DNA of 64,000 bases from Saprolegnia diclina VS20 (taxonomy: Eukaryota; Oomycota; Saprolegniomycetes; Saprolegniales; Saprolegniaceae): assembly GCF_000281045.1 (NCBI RefSeq), contig NW_008246136.1, positions 71,448-135,447 on the forward strand, written 5' to 3'. Below, one piece after another: positions 33,339 to 43,720 of this stretch (the first letter of the stretch is position 1; each line of letters begins with the position of its first letter). The notes under the pieces were generated by a model. That model had not been told where the DNA came from, did no database searches, and saw only the letters and a list, made by a program, of their open reading frames with translations. The translations under genes and the position numbers were made by a program.

Positions 33339-34928
33339 TCACATGGCAAAGTACCCATCGTGCTCGATGGGCCCATGGCTCGACCGCATCGTGACAAACG
33401 CGACCCCGACTGCCGCCGCGCAAAGAAGGCCGAGAAGAAAGGCCGGTGCCGCATTGGTGTGCGTCGCCACGAGCTCCGGTGCCGCTTCCTCGCGCAAGTT
33501 GGTGTCGAGATACGCGACGGGGCACGTTGCTTGCTTGCCGTTGCAGTACGTCGGGCGTGCATACCCGACGGGCTTTTGGCACACGACGTTTTTCAGGAAG
33601 CGGTCGGCGCAGTTGCCGTTGCCGTCGCATTTGTCGATGCCGTCGCAGACGTTGCCAGAGCTCTGTCCGGAGCACGTCACGCTCGCGTCGGCGTAGCTGT
33701 CGGGGGGGCAAAACCCCATGTCGCCCGTACAGACGGCTGCAATCGTGCAAGGTCCATTTGCCGTGTTGCCACAGACCGTGCCCTCGGGGAGGTACCCGTC
33801 GACGCAGGCGCCGTTGCCGTCGCAGAAGTCGTCACCGTCGCACGGGTTGCCGTTGCACGTACCTGTGCATTTGGTCTTGGAGCTCGCAAAGGCATCGACG
33901 GGACACTTGCTCGCGGTCCCCGTACAATACTCGGCAACGTCGCACGGGGTAGCCGCCGCCCGGCACACGGTGGCGGACGGTACGAAGACATCGAGGCACT
34001 TGCCTTTGCCGTCACAATGGTCGACGCCGTCGCATTCACCGTCGTTGAAAGCACCACTGCACAGTGTCGCGGCGTTGGCAAAGACGTCAGCAGGGCACGT
34101 ACTCGAGGTACCTGTGCACTTTTCGGCGACGTCACAGACGCCCGTGGTGTCACGACACACGACATTCGACGACTTGTACTTGTCGACGCACTTGCCGCTG
34201 CCGTCGCAGTAGTCTTGGTCGTCGCAGGAACCAGCGTTGGAGACACCCACGCACGGCGTGGTCGCACTAGCGTACGTGTCGGCAGGGCAGGCACCAGAAG
34301 TACCGGTGCAGCTTTCGGAAACATCGCACGTCGATGCCGCTTTACGGCATACGGTGCTCGATGGCAAGTAGACGTCGAGGCAGTTGCCATTGCCGTCGCA
34401 GACATCTTGGCCGTCGCAGGCACCGTACGCGGATGTACCAGAGCAGAGCGCCCCCTTCTTGACAAACTTGTCCGGGGGGCACGTGCCCGACGACCCGGTA
34501 CATTTCTCAGCGACATCGCACTCCCCAGTGGACGCCCGGCACGTGTCGCGCGAGGTCTTGTAGGCACTTAGGCACTCGCCGCGGCTGTCGCAATAATCGT
34601 TCGCGTCGTCGTCGCAGGCGCCGCCGTTGGAGCAGCTCTTGCCCGGGCACTTGGTACCGGTCATTTTGTACGCGTTGATGCACTCGCCCTTGGAGTTGCA
34701 GTAGTCATTATCATCGTCGTCGCACGGCGACCCGTTCGAGCAACTTTGTTTTGGGCACTTGGTTTTTATGGGCACCTGAGTGTATTGACAGTAGCCGTTG
34801 GCGCACGCGCTCGTATAGCAGGGCACGGAGAGGCAGTTGTCGACCGTAAGGCACTGCGTGGCGCTCGCCTCGAGAAGCTCAAAGCCTGACGCTGTCGCGG
34901 CCAACAGCACAAGCGCGAATCGCTGCAT
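33339..34928 (-). CDS. Disintegrin-like Cys-rich membrane-anchored protein (copy 2, long)
   Basis: Single-exon gene of 529 residues, start 34928 (MQRFALVLLAATASGFELLE, signal peptide). The ectodomain repeats one module about six times: CDVAEKCTG.SGTCP.D, a 15-residue linker with C.G.S, then CDGQDVCDGNGNCLD and a short variable linker. N-terminal CPKQSCSNGSPCDDDDNDYC and CPGKSCSNGGACDDDANDYC modules match copies 1 and 3. A membrane helix (AAPAFLLGLLCAAAVGVAFV) and a short tail ending HDGYFAM follow. The cysteine pattern is that of disintegrin domains without a metalloprotease. The repeat number is larger than in the two neighbours, so the family expands both by whole-gene and by module duplication. 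A 430-codon open frame on the opposite strand is a shadow. Confidence 0.88.
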   Translation of the reverse strand: MQRFALVLLAATASGFELLEASATQCLTVDNCLSVPCYTSACANGYCQYTQVPIKTKCPKQSCSNGSPCDDDDNDYCNSKGECINAYKMTGTKCPGKSCSNGGACDDDANDYCDSRGECLSAYKTSRDTCRASTGECDVAEKCTGSSGTCPPDKFVKKGALCSGTSAYGACDGQDVCDGNGNCLDVYLPSSTVCRKAASTCDVSESCTGTSGACPADTYASATTPCVGVSNAGSCDDQDYCDGSGKCVDKYKSSNVVCRDTTGVCDVAEKCTGTSSTCPADVFANAATLCSGAFNDGECDGVDHCDGKGKCLDVFVPSATVCRAAATPCDVAEYCTGTASKCPVDAFASSKTKCTGTCNGNPCDGDDFCDGNGACVDGYLPEGTVCGNTANGPCTIAAVCTGDMGFCPPDSYADASVTCSGQSSGNVCDGIDKCDGNGNCADRFLKNVVCQKPVGYARPTYCNGKQATCPVAYLDTNLREEAAPELVATHTNAAPAFLLGLLCAAAVGVAFVTMRSSHGPIEHDGYFAM

Positions 34929-35709
34929 CGTGCAACCACCACTCAACTTCAAAAATGAACAAATCTTGCGTTTATGATCGAAAAGGAAGAAGAACATCAA
35001 CGCAAAGGTGCGAAGATGGCGACCGAGGAGACCTGCGCGGACGGTTGCACCGCAAGCGCGTTGTTCGTTGCTGGTTGACACACGACAAGATGCATACCTC
35101 ACTGCAGCACGCCGCCAGGATGCCCATGGCTCTCTTCGTAGCGTGCATGACGGCGGCGTTCGAGCTTTTGACAAAGAACGAACTTCAGAAAGAGAGAAGA
35201 CCAAGACCTGTCATGCCGACCACAAATCGATACGACATGCATTTGCATGCTAGAATCACGGAGGTCTGCACTACTGACGTCAGCGTCCGAGTTGCGCAAC
35301 TGCAGTAGGTTGATACGACCACCGTTGGTACAATTGCACGTAGTACAGTAACCTGTCAGCAACGATCTTCGAGGTAGACGGCATGAACTGGAGATCGAGT
35401 ACATCCGCAAGCATACAAGCCGTAAAACACACGGTGTGGTCCAGCACGAAAGAAGCATTTGTTGCTAAAGGAACCCTAACCACGGTCTCGATACTTGCTT
35501 ATTAGCACAATTGCAAGGTATGTTTGACAAATCCTTGCTCCTCGACCGAGACTACCAATGGGCAGTTGTTCAACGACAGCACACTTGATGTACGAATGTT
35601 TAACCTTTGATAAACACTCGCAGTACTAGACGCATTAGTGAAGCGGTTTGTTAATGGCGTCGACGACGTTGTCGACCAAGCTCTCCGGGTAAACGCATGT
35701 GGTGACCGT
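34929..35709. other. Intergenic between Cys-rich copies 2 and 3
   Basis: No gene supported. The region is rich in short frames without domains. Confidence 0.5.
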
Positions 35710-36447
35710 CTACATGACAAGGGGCAAGTAGCCATCGTCGACAAAGGATGCTTTTTTTGGTGCACGCTGTTGTTGCACCATGACCGCCGCGACGACGACG
35801 GTGCCGACGACGCCGATGGCCACGTATGCAGCCGAGACCATTGACGCGCCACTCTCTTCGTACACGGGCGTCGTTTTGCCGGCAGCGAGCACGACGCTGC
35901 TCGTATCACACGTTCCGGTCGTACCCGTGCAATAGTAGCTCGGCGTGTTGGAGTAGCCGCCGCCTGCTTGGCATAGCGTCCCTTTGGGCTTGTAGTTGTC
36001 TTTGCATCGACCAGCGCCATCGCACGTGTCGGGCGCGTCACAGAGACCTCCGTTGCAGCTGCCCGTGCACGATGTGCCGGCCATCGACGGCGTGGCCGCA
36101 GGGCATGTTCCGCAGATGCCGTCGCATTTGGCGTTCTCAAAGCACGAGCCGCCGGTCGCACACACGGTGCCAGCGCCTTTGACGGCGTCGACGCACTCGC
36201 CTTTGGCGTTGCAGTAGTCATTGGCGTCGTCGTCGCAGGGCTTCTTGTTGGAGCAGCTCTGGCTTGGACAGAGGGTTTTGGCAGCGAGCTGGGTGTAGAG
36301 GCAGACACCGCCCGTGCAGCCGCTCACCGTGTGGCATGGCACGGTCGGACACGCCGCGGCTGTTGTGCATGCGATGGCATCTGAGAGCGCGGTCGCGGTC
36401 GCGATCGCGGCCAAGACAAGGAAGATTGCGCGAAGCATGCAATGCAT
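35710..36447 (-). CDS. Disintegrin-like Cys-rich membrane-anchored protein (copy 3, short)
   Basis: Single-exon gene of 245 residues, start 36447 (MHCMLRAIFLVLAAIATATA, signal peptide; a second ATG lies three codons later). It has CTTAAACPTVPCHTVSGC, the shared CPSQSCSNKKPCDDDANDYC module, one variant middle module (FENAKCDGICGTCPAATPSM), and CDAPDTCDGAGRCKDNYKPK. A membrane helix (AAYVAIGVVGTVVVAAVMVQ) and a tail ending DDGYLPLVM follow. Same strand and same plan as copies 1 and 2, with the fewest modules. The tails of copies 2 and 3 share a DGY motif and copy 1 has GDY, which may be a sorting signal. Confidence 0.85.
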   Translation of the reverse strand: MHCMLRAIFLVLAAIATATALSDAIACTTAAACPTVPCHTVSGCTGGVCLYTQLAAKTLCPSQSCSNKKPCDDDANDYCNAKGECVDAVKGAGTVCATGGSCFENAKCDGICGTCPAATPSMAGTSCTGSCNGGLCDAPDTCDGAGRCKDNYKPKGTLCQAGGGYSNTPSYYCTGTTGTCDTSSVVLAAGKTTPVYEESGASMVSAAYVAIGVVGTVVVAAVMVQQQRAPKKASFVDDGYLPLVM

Positions 36448-37265
36448 CGTTGATCGAATCCGAGTGTGACCGTTGACCACCGGTGCAACGGACGGTGGGC
36501 GGTTGGCGGTTTCATCGAGTCGGTTGTCAAACCAACGACGCACTGGAAATAAGAAATGAATCGCTCCTGCGCGTGTGCAGTGTATTATCATCCTAGTGTA
36601 TGCTGCTAGCGACGGAGACGAGAACAGTGACTTTAGGTGCGACCACGTAAAGGCGTGCAAAGGAGTCGACGAACTTGAAAACTTCAAAGCTAATTTCGCG
36701 ATAGATTTTTTTCGAGAATTTCGAAGTTCCAGTGTTGCGATCTTACATACAGCAGCGCAAACCGCGACGATTCGCCACCGACAGGTTAACAGCGTAAATT
36801 CACAGTTTTGGCTCTCGTCGTCGATAATAATTGCACAATTGCTGCCATATTTTGTGTTGCCTCGGGCGTACTACAGTAGTACCGGGTAAGTATCAACCTG
36901 CTTTCCCCACGTTGCCCTATTAGCTACCTCCCTTGACAACTGCGGCATCTCGACCATGATGCGTCATGGACACGAGCACCACTGCCACGGTGTGAGCATG
37001 CAACCATGCCAACTTCGTTTCGACTATAGTTCGACTATATTTGACCACAGTTCGACTACATTTGGACTAAGACAATCGAGTGCTACAAAAGACCGCACGG
37101 CGTTAATTTCTCAAATTTGCTTGCAGTTTGTATACAATCCCACGATCGAACTTCAACGTTGCCCCAAGAATTCAAATACAGTCTTATCGGTCGCTTTTCA
37201 ACGCGAAACAAGATATTTTATTTGTCGGGTCTCGGCTGACTTCGATTTTCGCACAATTTGTGCCG
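36448..37265. other. Intergenic between divergent genes
   Basis: Upstream region of copy 3 (minus) and the DHHC gene (plus). An imperfect TTCGACTATA-type tandem occurs at about 37018-37070. No gene seen. Confidence 0.5.
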
Positions 37266-37990
37266 ATGGGACCGACGACCGACGTCGAAGAGGGCCGCCA
37301 ATTCCTCGACGAGAGCCGACGCGCCAGCGATCATGACGAGAACGACGACAAGCAAGCGTCGCCGGCCGAGCGGCCCTCGTCCTCGCTGCCGTTTTGCTAT
37401 GTCGAGCGAGCCTTCCACCGCGGCGATTCTCTCGTGCTGCGGTCGCGGTCGCTCGTTTGTGGCATGGGCCCGCGCTGGTGCTCTGTGGGCCCGCACTGGC
37501 CGCTGCTCTTTGTAACGTTTGGGCTCCTCAGCGTCTTTGCGCTCTTCACTGTCCATGTCGTGTGGAGCAACGACCAAGTGTCGTCGTCCGAGGCGTGGGG
37601 CGGCCTCTGCCTCTGCCTCGGGTCGCTCCTCGCGTATGCGCTCACGGCGTGCACGGATCCTGGTGTCGTGCCCATTTCGCTCGAGCCGCAGCACCCGAGC
37701 GATACGTACTGCGACTACTGTGCGTCGTACCGTCCAGCGAGGTAGTTCATGTGCATGCAGTGATCGAGGTGCTTACACGTGCTTGGTGTAGCGCGAGCCA
37801 CTGCTCGGACTGCAAGGTGTGCGTCCTCGAGTACGACCACCACTGTCCGTGGACCGGCAAGTGCATTGGGAAGCGCAACCTGACGTACTTTTACCTCTGG
37901 CTCTTCTCGCTCGTCTTCTCGTTCGTGTACGAGATGATCCAGCTCACGACGTATTTATTGCCACCGCCAGTGCCTCACCACACGCCGTAG
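37266..37990 (+). CDS. DHHC palmitoyltransferase, possibly C-terminally short
   Basis: Two exons (37266-37741, 37792-37990), 224 residues. Two membrane segments ([20 protein letters not shown] and [20 protein letters not shown]) precede the DPG motif (CTDPGVVP), then the zinc-finger DHHC domain: [38 protein letters not shown] third segment ([19 protein letters not shown]) follows. DHHC enzymes attach palmitate to cysteines of membrane proteins. The usual fourth segment and TTxE motif are missing. An alternative splice at about 37953-38000 would replace the last residues with a hydrophilic tail ending at 38133, but this also lacks the fourth segment. The start at 37266 is preferred to an in-frame ATG at 37128, whose codons look non-coding. 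Confidence 0.8.
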
Positions 37991-38370
37991 TAACCTGTAG
38001 ATACCGCAATGCTAGTACAGACGTGGTTGACTCGCCGCTTTCGACTCTGGCAAATGCGAGACCGACTGAACTTCAGTCGCAACCAAGATACCTTCAGTCT
38101 GAAGGTCCCGCTGCACTGCAGATGTCGACGTAGATTCAAGTAGAGATGGCTGGTACGATGACACGCTGCTTTTGGCCTTTGGCTTTTGGCTGATGCTGCA
38201 TTGAGCTCTGCGAAATCGGCCTTTCTCTTTTCTCACGTATCCCACGTTATTCACCGTGTGATTTGCGACGGTGTATTCCACACATTGTGAAAACTGCAGC
38301 GTGTGAAAAACATGTGGGAAAACGTGGGAAATAAGCGTTTCGGGCTTGCCTTTATTGGACGACAACTAGC

Positions 38371-40428
38371 ATGCGAGCAGGAGCACTGCGGTGGCGGCAA
38401 TGGCGGCCGCAGCTCGCGCGCCGGCTTTCGCAGCAGGCGGCGCCGACGCTGTCGCTGACGCCGGCCGAGACGAAGCTCTTCCAGGTGCTGCAGTTTATCA
38501 AGGACACGTCGGCGCCCGAGGTCACGCTGCGCGTCGCCGGCGGCTGGGTGCGCGACAAGCTCCTTGGCCTGCCCAGCGACGACATTGACATTGCGCTCGA
38601 CGTTGGCACGGGCGAGGCCTTTGCGCAGGTACTACATAACAGAGCTCTCTCGCACGATAGAATGTCGTCTCGTCCTAGCACATTTTGGCCTTCCAGAACG
38701 CGAGCGGCGTGTCGCCCAAGGGCTTTTACATTGTGAAGAAGAACACGGACGCGAGCAAGCACCTCGCTTGCGCGACCGTCAAGCTGCTCGGCCACGACCT
38801 CGACTTTGTGCACTTGCGCTCCGAGACGTATGCTGACCCGACGTCGCGCATCCCGATCTTGTCCGGTACGCTCCATTTGACAAGTCCATGCGTTCGATGG
38901 CGGTAGACACACCCGCGACGCCGACCGAGGATGCATTGCGGCGTGACATCACCATCAACGCGCTCTTCTTCAACCTCTCGACCATGGCCATCGAAGACTG
39001 CACGGGCGAGGTATTATTATCCCGTGCTTCTCTCGCATTATATTCCACACGGGGTAGGGCCTCGCGGATCTTGCCGCCAAGCGCGTGCGCACGCCGCTGC
39101 CGCCCCTCGAGACCTTCCTCGACGACCCGCTCCGTGTCCTCCGCGCGATTCGTTTTGCGTGTCATTACCACTTCTCCCTCGACGACGCGCTTCTGGAGGT
39201 ATGGCATCCTCCACGTCGTGGCGCCTCTGACATCGCCGAAGGCCGCCAAGGACGCGCGGGTGCAAGACGCACTCGGGCACAAAGTGAGCCGTGAGCGTAT
39301 TGGCATCGAGGTCCGTCGTTGGGAGACTAAGATTTTCGTATGATGTGGCGAGTGCTTTAGGTCCGCAAGATGCTCGCGGGCAGTGACCCGGGCCGGGCGA
39401 TGCGCGTGCTCACCGACTTGGCCTTGTGGCCGCTCCTCTTGCCGCGCCTCACGTGCGTGCCGTCCTCAGCGCACATGCTCGACTCGGTCGGCTTTGTGCA
39501 GCAGCACGTTGCGCCGACCTCGGCGACCCTTGCGGTGCGCGGGATGCTTTGGCAGGGTGGTACCGACACGATAAGTATGGTAGAACAAGGCGCAGTACGA
39601 CCCGACGCACCTTCTCGCGTCGGCCTTGGTGCACTGCGTCGAACTCCCGGCGACATCGACGCTGTTGGGCGATGCGCTCGCGACGCTTCTGACCGAGCCG
39701 AGGTACACGACGTTTGATGTCCCAGTAGTGATGGATGGGGCGTAGCGAGGTGCCACTGACCGACCTCGTCAATGCGAGCTTTGAGTTTCTGAGTCAACCA
39801 ATGTGGCGTGATCAAAAGCTCTTTATGGACGCGATCAAGGACGACCTCAAGTGGTCCAAGGCCGAGGCCAAGGCGATCGCAGACGTGATCGACGCTGCGC
39901 AGAGCTTTGTGCAAGGTCCGTCGGTAGAGCTACTCGATCCATAGCCCATGGTCTTGTAGTAGCAGCGGCGCATGCGCATTCGCCGACAGCGCACTACGTG
40001 CAGCTTGTGCTCTGGCGCCGCGCGCACGGTGCAGTGTTCGAGAAGGTGTTGCCTGTTCTGTGGCACTTGGCCCACGGCGACCGGCCTGACGTACGTTCGC
40101 AGTACCTTCGTGCACGCAACCTGACCCGTGTGTAGGCTAAGGAAGCGTTGGCAGCGTTCCAAGCTGCCTTTGCCACACGCCGCTTGAGCCACATCGCAGG
40201 CGCAATGCGCAATCGGCTGCCGACGCCGCATCTCCAGCGCCTCCTGCAGGTACTGCGATACGATGGCTACATCGTCTCATGACGGAATAGAAAAAGGCCA
40301 AGAAGCTCTCGGAGCTCATTGAGGTCGTCGCTGTCTACGAAGCGTTGTACCCGGACGCGTCGATTGAGGACGAAGAACTCTTTGTACAATCCGTGCTCGA
40401 GCCTGCGCACACGGCGCGCACGGGATAG
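38371..40428 (+). CDS. CCA1: CCA-adding enzyme (tRNA nucleotidyltransferase)
   Basis: Multi-exon gene of roughly 500 residues. The enzyme adds the 3' CCA to tRNAs; the basic N-terminus (MRAGALRWRQWRPQLARRLS) suggests mitochondrial targeting of at least one form. Class II polymerase head motifs are present: VAGGWVRDKLLG, DDIDIALD with the catalytic DxD, RDITINALFFNL and DDPLRVLRAIRFACHY, followed by the neck block HKVSRERIGIEVRKML. Downstream exons encode a helical body and a long extension (LFMDAIKDDLKWSKAEAKAI ... FVQSVLEPAHTARTG). The gene has about eight short introns, most with GTAC donors. The last exons were chained by frame and splice pattern only, so the C-terminal extension is less certain than the catalytic half. 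Confidence 0.88.
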
Positions 40429-41652
40429 AATCATCGTGTAAGAAGGTCACGGTTGTCGCGTTGGCTCGACATAGACATGGTCCTTGTCCTGGAGAACTTC
40501 GCAAATGACGTCGTTAGCCTGGAAGGGTACCCCTGCGCTGGATGTGATCTTGGCCGGCTTGCCTAGCACCCGCTGCATAAGCCATTCTGCCAGAGATCAT
40601 GTCTGCCTATGTACCGAGCTGTAGCCAACCCTGGAGATGCTCCTCGTCGTAACGCGCAATGCCCACGTGGCCGAGCCATTGCATGCGCTGGCTGCCCGTG
40701 CCACAGGAGACGACGATGGTCTTGTCGAGGACATGCACCTGCGCTGCATGGTCCTCTACGTCGTCTCGCATGCGACGCCTACCATGATCTTCATGTTGTC
40801 CTCGCGCGGACCGGCCTTGGCTTTGTCCATGGACGCGTGGAGGCGTTTTAGCGTTAAAGAGGGTTATTCGTATGAAACCGAGCGGTTTTTCAGAAGGTGA
40901 CCATGATACAAAACGAGTAGAACGTATAGGGTCTCTCCATGTGCTCTCGGTGGTGACAATAGCATGCAGCTGGTGCCGGTTGGCAAACTAAGAGCTTATT
41001 GTCGTGGTCATGTAAGCCCGTGTCCCACTGTAGCACGTCCTTTCGATATCGCAAGGGAAGCGAGGAAGCCAGGTACATTCTCCCCGAAGCGTGGGGCTGC
41101 TGCCGCATTTGAGTTCTATACCACCGCTAGAAAGGCCTGGTGCCGAGCAGGGTTGCGACGAGGCTCGAGACGATAGACCGCCGTACAGTACTACTTCGCT
41201 AGTGATGCTTTTGCTGTCGCTGGTTGCGTCGGCCATACGCGTTTTGGGTCAGCACCGTGGCATGTGGTGCTGCTAACGTCAAGGTCGAAAAAACGCGTTT
41301 GACGTCACGTTAAAGTCATTAGCGTTGGAACGAGGTTTTCATTATACAAACCGCGCTATTCATTCCGGGGGGGTATTACTGGCTGCAGTCATTTGGTCCG
41401 AATTTCGTGGCCACATACAAAGTGCAAGATAACGAGTGCACAAAGCCAAGGCCAAATCCGAATTTCGGGCTTCGCGCCTTTTGAAATTCGGCTTCGCGCG
41501 CGACAGGGCGGTTTTAATTGCATACAAAATCTCAAAGGAGATAAAAATTGCGAATAAAATGCCGAGGCTCCTGGGGGTACCCCCAAGTACCTTGAACTTT
41601 GTATGGTGGGGAGGACCCATTTTAGAATCGTCGAGCAGCAGCGCAGGTCGCC
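40429..41652. other. Intergenic with one weak open frame
   Basis: A frame at about 40637-40900 encodes MLLVVTRNAHVAEPLHALAA and a further 60 residues with protein-like composition, but no start context, splice partner or family was found. Inverted repeats (CCGAATTTC at 41458-41466 against GAAATTCGG at 41483-41491) and the palindrome TGGGGGTACCCCCA near 41571-41585 lie upstream of the lamin gene. Confidence 0.45.
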
Positions 41653-43470
41653 ATGTCGTCGTCGTCCCTAGCATCGAAGCGTGAGAGCTTCTCCCCCATG
41701 AAGTCCAAGCGTCTGGACGAGAAGACCACGCTCCAGGTACATGCGCCCGAGGAAGACCCGCGGCTCATGGAGCGCTTCCTAGGCCCTTAACAACCGACTC
41801 GAGATGTACGTGCTCCGCGTCAAGGAGGTCGAAGACTCGAAGGAGATCGCCGAGAAGGAGCTCGAGTCCATCCGCGATCGCATGCAGCTCGACCTGACCA
41901 TGACCAAGACGCGTCTCTCCAAGGAGCTGGAGGAAGTCCGCAAAAAGTACGAGGAAGAGCGCGAGGCCAAGATCCGCGTCCAGAACCTCGAGAAAGAGCA
42001 GTACAACGAGCTCGTCCAGCTCCGCGAGCAGGTCAAGGAGCTCAACAACACCAAGACGTACCTCGAGACGGTCCAGAGCGATCTCGCCAAGGAGAAAGAG
42101 AGCTGCAAGGCTGCCAAGGAAGCCCTCGCGAGCAACGCGACGGCGCTCCAGAGCGAGCGCCGCAAGCTCAGCGATATGGAGAAGGAGTACCGCAAAACGC
42201 TGGCGAGGTATGCATACTGCATCCGTGTACGACCAAAAAGCTTATGAGTATATAGCTTGCACGATGCCACGTCGGAGCTCGAGCAGTTGAAGCAGAAGAC
42301 ATCCGAGTTCTCAATGACCCGCGACTCAGAGATGACTGCTCTCCGCAAGGAAATGAACGCCAAGCACTCGGAAGCGCTTGCCGCATGGCGCCGGGAGTCG
42401 GAAGAGCGCCAGCAGGTGGTCGAAAACGAAGTGCGCAGCCACTTTGAAGGTGTCGTCGAAGGTCTGCGCTCGCAGCTCGAAGAAGCGACCAAGGAAACCA
42501 CTGCTTTGCGTACCGACTATGAACGCACGGCTAACGATTACGATGAGAGCCTCAAGCTTCGCCAGTCGCTCACGGAGAAGCTCGCCGTCGTCGAGTCGCA
42601 GTACCGCGCCGACCGCAAGAAGTTCCAGGTATGTTGACAGGACCTTGTCTTTTCTATGGGTACGAAATGCTGCGTGTAGGAGGACCGCCGTGTGTACGAA
42701 TCCAACATTGAAGCCGCTCGCAAGGCGCGCAAGGAGAAGGACTTGGAGTTCAACGACCTCATGGACATCAAGATCGCCCTTGACGCTGGTACCGTTTTCC
42801 TACTCTCCATATGCCAATATGCTCACATTTTGATCTAGAAATCTCGGCGTACCGCAGCATCCTGGACCGCGAAGAGACGCGTTTCGGTGTTGAGCCTAAG
42901 GCGTCGACCCAAAAGAAGCGCAAGTCGACGCCGCAGTCGTCGCGCGCGCAGAAGCGGCGAAAGACCCACGCGTCGGGCGATTTCCGTATCCGCCAGCTCA
43001 ACCTCGACGAGGGCCGTATCATCCTCGAAAACACGGGCGCGACCCCGCTTCCCCTCAACGGCTGGCAAATCACGAGCAAGTCGAGCAACCACGTAGGATT
43101 ACCATGCACTTGCGACGCTTGTGTCTCACAATTACATGCTGGTCTAGGTGTTCTCGTTCCCGGATGACTACGTGATTCAGCCGGGTGGCAAGGTCTCGGT
43201 CCTGTCGGGCAAGAACCCGACGGTCCCGGAAGGCGAGCAAGATCTGATGGACTTTTACGCCGTCAAGAAGGCCATCTGGAACCCCAAGGGCGATGTCGCT
43301 CTTGTCAAGAACGCCGAAGGCGAAGTCGTCTGCTCGCATGCCGAGGGCCTCAATGAAGACGAGTACGACGACGAGCAGGAGAAGGAAGGCAACAACGAAG
43401 GCGTACGTGCTTCTCGGCAGTTCTACTCGTGTGCTCATGGTGTGTGAATGTGTAGTGCGGCATTATGTAA
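41653..43470 (+). CDS. Nuclear lamin homologue with lamin tail domain and CaaX box
   Basis: Seven exons (41653-41736, 41783-42207, 42256-42628, 42680-42788, 42839-43092, 43148-43402, 43456-43470) sum to 1515 bases: 504 residues. Lamins polymerise under the inner nuclear membrane. A Ser/Lys head with SPMK is followed by a rod starting LNNRLEMYVLRVKEVED and ending LMDIKIALDAEISAYRSILD, both close to the lamin/intermediate-filament rod boundaries. Next come a nuclear localisation signal (KKRKSTPQSSRAQKRRK), a lamin tail domain (FRIRQLNLDEGRIILENTG, LPLNGWQI, FPDDYVIQPGGKVSVLSG, AIWNPKGDVALVKNAEGEVV) and an acidic tail. The last exon is 15 bases and encodes CGIM and stop, a farnesylation-type CaaX box. 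Lamin-like proteins outside animals are known in some protists, including oomycetes. Without the last splice the product ends in a different, CaaX-free tail. Confidence 0.93.
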
Positions 43471-43720
43471 AGCCCGCGCCTGCGACCTGTCTGTCTTGTG
43501 GTCGGGTCCCTCGGAGCCTCTTGGTAGTTGAATTATGTACACATCTAAATTACGTCCGGCGCTGGTCGTATATACACATCAATGCAGTTCTAGTAGCATG
43601 CCCTTTGTCTTGCATTTTTCGCCAGCTATGCGACGTGGCGTCGCATCTGCTCGGCGTATCCGAACGATGATGTCGAGTATCCGGCGGTATAGGTCGCGCT
43701 GCACTTGCCGATTTTGCAGG

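Noticed and set aside
33279-34571. 430-codon open frame on the plus strand over the long Cys-rich gene
   Set aside because: Shadow of the regular Cys/Asp/Gly codon repeats on the minus strand; no domain and no start context.
40637-40900. 88-codon frame after the CCA-adding gene as a real gene
   Set aside because: Protein-like but without a family, a clear start or splice partners; kept only as a note in the spacer entry.
41563-41590. GGGGGTACCCCC palindrome before the lamin gene as an operator
   Set aside because: A single KpnI-like palindrome in a GC-rich genome; no second copy or known factor supports regulation.
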